Positions 1 through 5,842 of a stretch of 11,666 nucleotides of DNA are shown here, in pieces; the first letter of the stretch is position 1; every line of letters starts with the position of its first letter. This DNA is from an uncultured Acidobacteriota bacterium. GTDB taxonomy: Bacteria; Acidobacteriota; Terriglobia; Bryobacterales; Bryobacteraceae. The stretch covers positions 1 through 11,666 of the forward strand of contig CALFYN010000037.1 in the NCBI GenBank assembly GCA_937952345.1, in the 5' to 3' direction. Below the pieces are notes generated by a model, which searched no databases, had not been told where the DNA came from, and was given only the letters and a program-made list of their open reading frames with translations. The translations under genes and the position numbers were made by a program.

Positions 1-57
1 ATTCTGATCTCTAAAATAATAGTTGTAAACTCAGGTTGTTTATGGTAAAAATACCCC

Positions 58-62
58 AGGAG
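58..62 (+). promoter_or_regulatory. Shine-Dalgarno site of the first gene
   Basis: AGGAG lies 6 nt before the ATG at 69. It decides the start. The frame is open upstream to a TTG at 36 and an ATG at 42, but neither has a ribosome site, and the conserved N-terminus of the family (MSISPA...) begins at 69. Confidence 0.75.
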
Positions 63-68
63 TATTTT

Positions 69-761
69 ATGTCTATCTCTCCTGCCCACTCCGCTGCCGC
101 TCGGGAAAATGGCGCGAAATCCCAGGGTCCTGTCACCGACGAAGGGAAAGCCCGTTCTGCCCAAAATGCCCGCAAATTAGGTATCTTCGGCCCCATCCTC
201 CTCCGTAACTCCAAGGACGAAGAGAATTACTACGAGCTCCTCAACGGCTACCTCCTCGAATACCGCCCCGAAACCGTCTTCGAAAATCGCTGCGTTCGTG
301 AAATGGTCGACGCCGAATGGCGCCTCGCCATCCTCCGCGAGTCCGTCAATCTCATGCAGCTCAACCACGTCCGCCAGGCCCCCGACGGATTCACCGCCCC
401 CCAAGCCTGGGCCCACGCCTTCCAAACCATGGCCGATTCCGGCAATGCCCTCGCCCTCGCCCTGCGCTACGAAAAACACTTCCAGCGCCAGTACGAAAAA
501 TCACACCAGGCCCTCATCCAATCCCGCCGCCAGCAGGCCCTCGACCGCAAACTCATCGCCCAGCGCACCGACCAGGCCATGGCCGGCATCCTCCAGGCCA
601 TCGTCGACACCCCGCCCCCCGGCGCCCACAACCTCTACGAAAGAATGAAACAAAACGAACCCAAGCCCCCAGCCCCAAACCCGCAAAATCCGCCCTTCAA
701 CCCCACCCAAATCTCCAAACCTGTACCCCAATCCTCCATCCCCAACCTATATAAAGGCTAA
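69..761 (+). CDS. Hypothetical protein with NGAKSQGPVT-EGKARS N-terminal motif
   Basis: A 230-residue protein with no signal peptide, no membrane segment and no catalytic motif that I recognise. Residues 13-37 carry a basic, polar signature (N14-G-A-K-S-x-G-P-x-T-x-E-G-K-A-R-S-x-x-N-A-x-K). I recall this signature from a family that recurs, often in many copies, in Acidobacteria and Planctomycetes and is annotated only as hypothetical. Residues 50-100 form an acidic-to-amphipathic helical stretch (YRPETVFENRCVREMVDAEWR). Residues 130-170 form a charged helix (LRYEKHFQRQYEKSHQAL) matching the family's usual YE-R-ERSYYRAL-type segment. The last 45 residues are Pro/Asn/Gln-rich and probably disordered. 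The gene stands alone and converges on pduT with 140 bp between. Its codons end mostly in C. The family assignment is from memory; the function is unknown. Confidence 0.85.
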   Translation: MSISPAHSAAARENGAKSQGPVTDEGKARSAQNARKLGIFGPILLRNSKDEENYYELLNGYLLEYRPETVFENRCVREMVDAEWRLAILRESVNLMQLNHVRQAPDGFTAPQAWAHAFQTMADSGNALALALRYEKHFQRQYEKSHQALIQSRRQQALDRKLIAQRTDQAMAGILQAIVDTPPPGAHNLYERMKQNEPKPPAPNPQNPPFNPTQISKPVPQSSIPNLYKG

Positions 762-836
762 GAAAGCCCCCCGTCCGCCGCTCTTTGACAACCGAATATC
801 TCCACCGAAAGCGGGAGGCCCGCACAAAGGGACACC

Positions 837-885
837 CGCGCCCGCCTGCCGTCATTCCACGAAAAATGCCCGCAGGCGGAGCGCG
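837..885. terminator. Long hairpin between convergent genes
   Basis: In the 762-901 gap, CCGCCTGC (842-849) pairs perfectly with GCAGGCGG (872-879). The stem extends by five more pairs (837-841 with 881-885) past a single bulged A at 880. The loop is about 22 nt. A smaller GCGGG-AGG-CCCGC hairpin lies just upstream at 811-823. It sits between the stops of the first gene and pduT, where a bidirectional terminator would be expected, but neither side has a T-run. It may instead be an mRNA 3'-end stabiliser or a repeat element. Nothing else is evident in the gap. Confidence 0.4.
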
Positions 886-901
886 CCCGGCGCCCCAACC
901 C

Positions 902-1456
902 CTACAGCATTTCGCTCAATAATTCCTGCCGAGGTTGCGGAATCACAATCTTATTTACCAGCATCCCCTTCTTCCCAATCGCCCGAGCCCCCGCCTCCAC
1001 CGCGCTCGTCACCGCCGCCACTGACCCGGTGCAGGTCGCAAACGCCTTCCCCCCCAGCGCCATCGCCAGCCGCACTTCAATCAGCCGGATATTCGCCGTC
1101 TTCGCCATCGCGTCCGCCCCTTCAATCAGCGATGCCACCGAAAACGACTCGATAATCCCCAGCGCCTCCAACTGCTGCACCTTCGTCAACCCACTGATCG
1201 CCGGAAATACGTCCTCATGCACGTTCGGAATCAAAAACGTGTCGATCACCGAAAAATCTCCGCACGTCTTGCCCGCGCTCACCGCCGACGACACCGCGGC
1301 CACGTCCCCGCGCACCAGCACCATGTATTTCCCCGAACAAATCGTTCGCGCCAGCAGCAGTTCCACGTCCGCCGCCTTCAGCATCGTATCCGTCACCAGA
1401 AACCCGGCGCCGATGCTGCTCAATTCCACTAATCCCAGTGAATTCCTTACCGCCAT
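902..1456 (-). CDS. pduT: PduT-like tandem BMC-domain shell protein with Fe-S cysteine
   Basis: A 184-residue protein with two fused BMC domains (roughly residues 5-87 and 97-180), so a BMC-T subunit. These form trimeric, pseudo-hexameric tiles in microcompartment shells. It follows Salmonella PduT closely over its length: LGLVELSSIGAGF at the start, a TICSGK segment, the PNVHEDVFPAISGL linker, and VIPQPR near the C-terminus. In PduT, Cys38 of the TICPGK segment from three subunits holds a [4Fe-4S] cluster at the pore; Cys40 here is in the same place. The other cysteines are 65 and 142. Its ATG lies inside the end of pduS (10-bp overlap), so the two are probably translationally coupled. The likely role is to pass electrons across the shell to or from PduS. 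The family call is firm; the host compartment is unknown, because no other shell gene is in view. Confidence 0.9.
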   Translation of the reverse strand: MAVRNSLGLVELSSIGAGFLVTDTMLKAADVELLLARTICSGKYMVLVRGDVAAVSSAVSAGKTCGDFSVIDTFLIPNVHEDVFPAISGLTKVQQLEALGIIESFSVASLIEGADAMAKTANIRLIEVRLAMALGGKAFATCTGSVAAVTSAVEAGARAIGKKGMLVNKIVIPQPRQELLSEML

Positions 1457-2757
1457 ATGTCAATTGCGTCCTTCGTGATTTCCTGCACCGTGCCCGGTAT
1501 GCTCGCGTGAATCGTCGCCCCCAGTTGCTTCTCGCCCATCCGCGCAATCGCCTGTCCCGCCGCCACCCGCTCGCCCTTGCCCACCACCGGAGTCGCCGCC
1601 ACGCCCGTATGCTGCTTCAGCTTCACCCGCACATGCGCGGGCTCCGGCACCGCGTCCACAAACGGAGTCTCCTGCTCATACTCATCCACCTTCAGCCGCT
1701 GCCGCAGCATCGATAGCGGAATCCGCCGGTATTCCTTCATCGGATGCACCTGCACCGGCTTCTGCTGCACAAACTTGATCCCTTCCGCCCGCAAACTCAC
1801 CTTCGCCTGGTCGCACGCCTCCTTCGGATACAACTCCTCCGGACACGCATACAACGTGCAGATCCCGCACGCGCAGCACAACTCGCCCGATTGATTCCAA
1901 TTGCTCGACCCCGTCAGCGTGAATCCCAAACTCCGCATCACTTTATGCGGCTGCACGTCATATCCCAACAAAAATCGAGGGCAGAATTCCGTACAATAAC
2001 TGCACTGGTCGCACGCCGATTTCCCGATCCGGTTCATCGCCTCCAGCGGCCGGTCCTTCCGCGTGATCAGATAATGGTCGCGCGGCAACAGAATCAGCCC
2101 TCCCGTCGTCTTCGTCACCACGTCCTCGGCATCGAACGTCAGCGTGCCCATCATCAGCCCGCTCACGAAGATCCCGTAATCGGCCACCGTCGCCCCGCCG
2201 CAATGCGCAATCAGCTCGCGAAACGTGATGCCCACCGGAACCCACAGCGATTGCGGCTTGCCCACACACCCCGTCACCGTCAGAAACTTGTGTGTCACCG
2301 CCCGTCCCTGCAACGCCTGATGCACGTTGTAGAACGTCTCCACGTTGTTCACCACGCAGCCCACATGCAGCGGAATCCCGCCCGCCGGAATCAGCCGCCC
2401 TGTCGCCGAATACACCAGTTCATATTCATCGCCCGACGGATAAAAATCCCCCAGCAGCACCATCTCGAAGCCATGCCGCGCGGCCTCGGGCTCAATCGCC
2501 AGCACCGCCGCTTTGTTCTTCTCCTTCAATCCGAACTTGCCCTGCTTCGCCCCAATCGCCTGCCGCATCGCCTCCATCCCGTCGCAGATCTCCGCCGGGT
2601 ACTGGCACATGATTTCGAAATCTTTGTGCAGCAGCGGCTCGCACTCGGCCCCGTTCGCCAGCAGGTACTCCACTTTCGAATCGGCTTTCACATGGGTGGG
2701 GAATCCCGCGCCGCCCGCGCCCACCACACCCATCTCTTTCAAGGTTTCGCTCAACAT
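1447..2757 (-). CDS. pduS: PduS/RnfC-like iron-sulfur flavoprotein (cobalamin reductase family)
   Basis: A 436-residue protein; Salmonella PduS is about 450. The N-terminus has the glycine-rich nucleotide/FMN signature GAGGAGFPTHVK (residues 13-24) and NGAECEP (35-41), as in PduS, RnfC and NuoF relatives. Two ferredoxin-type clusters follow: C249-x2-C252-x2-C255-x3-C259, then C294-x2-C297-x2-C300-x4-C305. The last 55 or so residues (LKQHTGVAATP onward) form a barrel-sandwich-hybrid domain of the RnfC type. PduS is known as an NAD(P)H-dependent flavin/Fe-S reductase that reduces cob(III)alamin and binds PduT. The overlap with pduT supports PduS over a true Rnf subunit, as does the absence of other rnf genes. 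No cobalamin enzyme is visible nearby, so the electron acceptor here is uncertain. No clear ribosome site precedes the ATG. Confidence 0.88.
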   Translation of the reverse strand: MLSETLKEMGVVGAGGAGFPTHVKADSKVEYLLANGAECEPLLHKDFEIMCQYPAEICDGMEAMRQAIGAKQGKFGLKEKNKAAVLAIEPEAARHGFEMVLLGDFYPSGDEYELVYSATGRLIPAGGIPLHVGCVVNNVETFYNVHQALQGRAVTHKFLTVTGCVGKPQSLWVPVGITFRELIAHCGGATVADYGIFVSGLMMGTLTFDAEDVVTKTTGGLILLPRDHYLITRKDRPLEAMNRIGKSACDQCSYCTEFCPRFLLGYDVQPHKVMRSLGFTLTGSSNWNQSGELCCACGICTLYACPEELYPKEACDQAKVSLRAEGIKFVQQKPVQVHPMKEYRRIPLSMLRQRLKVDEYEQETPFVDAVPEPAHVRVKLKQHTGVAATPVVGKGERVAAGQAIARMGEKQLGATIHASIPGTVQEITKDAIDIWR

Positions 2758-2797
2758 GTTGCGTGAACTTATAAGAGTAACCTACTAAAGTAGAGAA
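2758..2797. promoter_or_regulatory. Compact divergent promoter region pduS / menC-like
   Basis: Only 40 bp separate the divergent pduS ATG and the GTG at 2798. The gap is AT-rich compared with its surroundings. It contains the perfect palindrome CTTATAAG (2768-2775), which reads as a TATAAG -10-like hexamer on both strands. It also contains an inverted repeat CTACT-AA-AGTAG (2782-2793) that could be an operator. No convincing -35 box is seen on either side. The placement would give pduS an almost absent leader. This is an inference from sequence shape only. Confidence 0.35.
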
Positions 2798-3901
2798 GTG
2801 CGCATCGACCGAATCCATCTCACCCACGTTCGCATCCCGCTCGTCGAACCCTTCCGCATCAGTAATGGCGAAGTCGCCGAAAAGGACGGCATCGTAGTCG
2901 CCGTCCACAGTGACGGACTCACCGGATACGGTGAATCCTCGCCCATGGCCGGCAGCTTCTATTCCACCGACACGCCAGAGTCCTGCTGGAAAGAGCTCAC
3001 CACCACCCTCGCCCCAGCCTGCGCCGGACGCACGTTCCCCACGCTCGACGACGCCTGCGGCCACCTCGGCGAACTCCCCGGCGGCAACTTCGCCAAAGTC
3101 GGCATCGAAACCGCACTCTGGGATCTCGAGGCCCAACGCCGCAATCTGCCGCTCCACAAGCTCCTTGGTGGCGAACGCGATCACGTCCCCTCCGGACTCG
3201 CCGTCGGCCTCTACGACGATACCGCCGACCTGCTCCGCACCATCGCCCGCTACCAGCCGGATGGCTACAAGCGCATCAAGATCAAAATCGCCCCCGGCCA
3301 CGACATCGATCTCGTCGAAGCCGTCCGCGGCGAATTCGGCGACATCCCCCTCATGACCGACGCCAACGCCGCCTACACCATCGATCACCTCCCCATCTTC
3401 CAGCGCCTCGAAGACTTCGGCCTCCTCATGTATGAGCAGCCCCTCGGCGGCACAATGCTCCGCGAATCCGCCGAACTGCAGAGCCAGCTCGCCACCCCCA
3501 TCTGCCTCGACGAAAGCCTCGAGTCCATGGACGACGTGCAGGAAGGCGTCAACCTCGGCTCCTTCCGCATCGCCAACATAAAGATTCAGCGCGTCGGCGG
3601 ATTCCGCAATGCGCTCCGCATGTACGAACTCTGCCGCAAGCTCGGCCTCTCCATCTGGATCGGCACCATGCCCGAACTCGGCATCGGCCAGGCCCAGGGC
3701 GCGGCCATGGCATCCCTCGCCGGCTGCGATTACCCCACCGATGTCGAAGCGAGCACCCGCTGGTTCCGCGACGACATCATCGAGCCGTTCCTCGATGTCC
3801 ACGGCGGCCTCATCGCCATGCCCCAAACCCCCGGACTCGGCTACCGCATCGACCCCCGCAAGCTCGAACGCTACCGCGTCGCCGAAGCCGCCATCGCCTA
3901 G
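2798..3901 (+). CDS. menC: Enolase-superfamily o-succinylbenzoate synthase / N-acylamino acid racemase
   Basis: A 367-residue enzyme, normal length for the family. Residues 1-125 are the capping domain and the rest the TIM barrel. The catalytic set is complete: the K161-I-K163 acid/base pair in RIKIKIAPG; metal ligands D188 (TDAN), E213 (YEQP) and D238 (LDES); and the opposite base K262 (NIKIQRVGG). The SxW-G-MPE-GIG region (residues 285-297) and the DYPTDVEAS / DDIIEPF stretches resemble the OSBS/NSAR subgroup. OSBS dehydrates SHCHC to o-succinylbenzoate in menaquinone synthesis; close homologues racemise N-succinyl amino acids, and some do both. No men gene is adjacent, so the physiological reaction cannot be told from here. 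A GTG start is chosen because upstream codons run into the divergent promoter; the ribosome site is weak. The gene symbol reflects the family, not a proven role. Confidence 0.85.
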   Translation: MRIDRIHLTHVRIPLVEPFRISNGEVAEKDGIVVAVHSDGLTGYGESSPMAGSFYSTDTPESCWKELTTTLAPACAGRTFPTLDDACGHLGELPGGNFAKVGIETALWDLEAQRRNLPLHKLLGGERDHVPSGLAVGLYDDTADLLRTIARYQPDGYKRIKIKIAPGHDIDLVEAVRGEFGDIPLMTDANAAYTIDHLPIFQRLEDFGLLMYEQPLGGTMLRESAELQSQLATPICLDESLESMDDVQEGVNLGSFRIANIKIQRVGGFRNALRMYELCRKLGLSIWIGTMPELGIGQAQGAAMASLAGCDYPTDVEASTRWFRDDIIEPFLDVHGGLIAMPQTPGLGYRIDPRKLERYRVAEAAIA

Positions 3902-3914
3902 CCGTCACGCATGC

Positions 3915-3950
3915 CGGCTCTTTGCACAAAGCGCTCGATCAGGAGAGCCG
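3915..3950. terminator. Candidate hairpin between convergent menC-like and pirin genes
   Basis: CGGCTCT (3915-3921) pairs with AGAGCCG (3944-3950) around a 22-nt loop. That loop contains CTTT/AAAG, which could add a short inner stem. The element covers the 37-bp gap between the two stops and reaches into the last codons of pirin. There is no T-run, so termination is only a guess. Confidence 0.25.
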
Positions 3951-4814
3951 CCCCATCCGCCCCGCCCGATAGTCGTTGATCGCCTGCATGATCTCCGCCT
4001 GCGTATTCATCACAAACGGCCCGTAGCTCGCCACCGGCTCGTCAATCGGTGCCCCCGTCAGCACCAGCACCAGCGATTCCTTCCGCGCCTCCAGCCGCAC
4101 CCCCGAGCCTTCCGTGCTCAACAGCACCAGCCGCGCTTCCTCATCCACTTCCGTGCCGTTCACGGCGATCGCCCCGCGCAGCAACACCACCGAAGCATTG
4201 TGTCCCGCCGGCAACGCCATCTCTCCCGATGCCCCCGCCGCCATCCGCACGTCAAAAACATTCACCGGCGTAAATGTTTGCGCCGCCCCGCGCACGCCAT
4301 CCAACTCCCCGGCGATCACCCGAGCCTGCGCCCCATCGCCAAAAGCCACCACCGGAATCCGTGCGCTCTCTATCGCCTGATACCCCGGCTTCGACATCTT
4401 ATGCGCCGCCGGCAGATTTACCCACAACTGCACCATCTCGAACATGCCGCCCTTGCGCGCAAATTCCCGCTCGTGCATCTCCTCGTGCACCACGCCCGAT
4501 GCCGCCGTCATCCATTGCACATCGCCCGGATAAATGACTCCCGTGCTCCCGCTCGAATCCCGATGCGCCACCGCCCCCTGGTACGCAATGGTCACCGTCT
4601 CAAACCCGCGGTGCGGATGCTCCCCAACCCCCTTTGGCGTATCCGTCGCCGCAAATTCCACCGGACCCGCATAATCCAGCATCAGAAACGGATCCATCTG
4701 CGCCACCAGCCCGTTCGATGGAAACAGATTCCGCACCGGAAATCCATCCCCCACCCAGTGTTCCGAACCCGGCTCGAAAACCCCGCGCACCGTCTTGAAA
4801 TCTGTGGTTGTCAT
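3939..4814 (-). CDS. Pirin family protein
   Basis: A 291-residue bicupin of the pirin family. The N-terminal cupin holds the characteristic HPHRGFETVT motif (66-75). The four metal ligands expected from human pirin and E. coli YhhW line up as H66, H68, H110 and E112 (SGVVHEEMHE). The C-terminal cupin is residues 165-290. Bacterial pirins bind iron or another metal; some have quercetinase activity and others modulate metabolic enzymes such as pyruvate dehydrogenase. Nothing here decides between these. There is no signal peptide, so it should be cytoplasmic. It is the last gene of the minus-strand run, 38 bp after the second LRR gene, and has a weak GAGA ribosome site. The family assignment is firm; the substrate is unknown. 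Confidence 0.92.
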   Translation of the reverse strand: MTTTDFKTVRGVFEPGSEHWVGDGFPVRNLFPSNGLVAQMDPFLMLDYAGPVEFAATDTPKGVGEHPHRGFETVTIAYQGAVAHRDSSGSTGVIYPGDVQWMTAASGVVHEEMHEREFARKGGMFEMVQLWVNLPAAHKMSKPGYQAIESARIPVVAFGDGAQARVIAGELDGVRGAAQTFTPVNVFDVRMAAGASGEMALPAGHNASVVLLRGAIAVNGTEVDEEARLVLLSTEGSGVRLEARKESLVLVLTGAPIDEPVASYGPFVMNTQAEIMQAINDYRAGRMGRLS

Positions 4815-4852
4815 AACGTCTCATTGGATGCGGGAATCCGCAAAAGGATTCT

Positions 4853-5842
4853 TCACCGCAGCCGGCACCCCGGCAACGCCGCCGCCAGTTTCGTTTTCCC
4901 CTCCATCGTAATCGCCGTCTCCTCCACATCCAGCCATCGCAGCGACTGCATCGACCCAAGCGCCGCAATCGCCCCATCGTCAATCCGTTTGCACTTCCAG
5001 AGCACCAGCGATTCCAGCTTCCCCAACTTCGCCAGCGATGCCACACCCTTCGCCGTAATCGCCGTCTGCCCCAGGTTCAACTCCCGCAATTCGCCCAATC
5101 CCGCCAATTGCCCCATTCCCGCATCCGTTATCTTCGAATTCAGCAAATTCAATTCCCGCAAATTCTTCAATTGCCCGATCGTTTCCAGCCCCCGGTCCGT
5201 GATCGCCGCTGCCCACAATCCCGAATCCGTCCGCTGCGCCCCCGCCAGATCGAGCGCCGTCAATCCCGGCAGCAGCCGCAGCAAATTCAGACCCACGTCC
5301 GTCAGCTTATTTCCCCCCGCCGCAATCCGCTTCAAATTCGGGATTTGCGTCAGCGCCTCAAACCCGTTATCCGTAAACAGCGAATATCCGACATCGATCG
5401 ACTCGAGCGATGGATGCCCCGCCAGTTGCGCCACCCCCAGATCCGTCACCTTCGTCCCCCGCAAATTCAAATGCTTCAGCCTCCGCCAGTTCTTCATCAC
5501 CACCAGCGCCCCATCCCCGATCTGCTCCGCGTAATAGAGGTTCATATCCTCCACCGAAGGCACATCCTTCAGGGCAGGGAAGCCGATATCGGTAATCCGC
5601 GTATGCGACAAATCGAGCACCCGCAGCACCGGCAACGAAGCAATCGCCTTCAAATCCGCGTCCGTAATCCACGACGAGCGAAAGCTCACTCCCACCACGC
5701 GCCCCTGCGCGTCCCGCGTCACCATCGCATTCGTCTGCTCCAGCAGCGCCTCAATCGCCGTAGCCCCCTGCAACAGCAGGGCCGCCAGCACGGCCGCCGC
5801 GCTAGCTCTTGCGCCGGTTCGGTAACGAAGATTCCGCATCAT
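4853..5842 (-). CDS. Secreted leucine-rich-repeat protein (short paralogue)
   Basis: About 329 residues starting at the MMRN methionine pair. The open frame extends to 5896, but this start gives a proper signal peptide: a basic RNLRYRTGAR region, then ASAAAVLAALLLQGATA. The rest is LRRs of about 24 residues with the pattern LxxLxLxxTxITDxGLxxLxxL, ending LPGCRLR. The fold should be a solenoid that binds protein or glycan outside the cytoplasm; no catalytic domain is attached. One repeat is irregular: around AQRTDSGLWAAAITDRGLE, two TD-x-GL turns are only a few residues apart, as if most of one repeat was lost. The start overlaps the end of the upstream LRR gene by 41 bp. Its single module matches both modules of that protein, so it is probably a tandem duplicate. 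Confidence 0.85.
   Translation of the reverse strand: MMRNLRYRTGARASAAAVLAALLLQGATAIEALLEQTNAMVTRDAQGRVVGVSFRSSWITDADLKAIASLPVLRVLDLSHTRITDIGFPALKDVPSVEDMNLYYAEQIGDGALVVMKNWRRLKHLNLRGTKVTDLGVAQLAGHPSLESIDVGYSLFTDNGFEALTQIPNLKRIAAGGNKLTDVGLNLLRLLPGLTALDLAGAQRTDSGLWAAAITDRGLETIGQLKNLRELNLLNSKITDAGMGQLAGLGELRELNLGQTAITAKGVASLAKLGKLESLVLWKCKRIDDGAIAALGSMQSLRWLDVEETAITMEGKTKLAAALPGCRLR

Noticed and set aside
1..68. Possible -35/-10 pair (TTGTAA, TAAAAA) upstream of the first gene
   Set aside because: Spacing is 17 bp, but the implied start would fall on the ribosome site and each box matches only 4 of 6 bases. The region is simply AT-rich.
1447..2757. Reading pduS as RnfC of an Rnf ion-pumping complex
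   Set aside because: No other rnf genes are present, and it overlaps a PduT-type shell gene, which fits PduS better.
1744..2766. 340-codon plus-strand open frame opposite pduS
   Set aside because: It is antisense to a protein with two complete cysteine cluster motifs; the product is Arg/His-rich with no recognisable family.
2492..3826. 444-codon minus-strand open frame opposite the menC-like gene
   Set aside because: The Gly/Glu/Val/Asp-rich product is the mirror of C-ending codons. The catalytic residues of the plus-strand enzyme are all intact, so that strand is coding.
3609..5534. 641-codon plus-strand open frame across menC-like end, pirin and LRR
   Set aside because: It spans several real genes on both strands, and its composition (Arg, His, Pro, Ser) has no domain signature.
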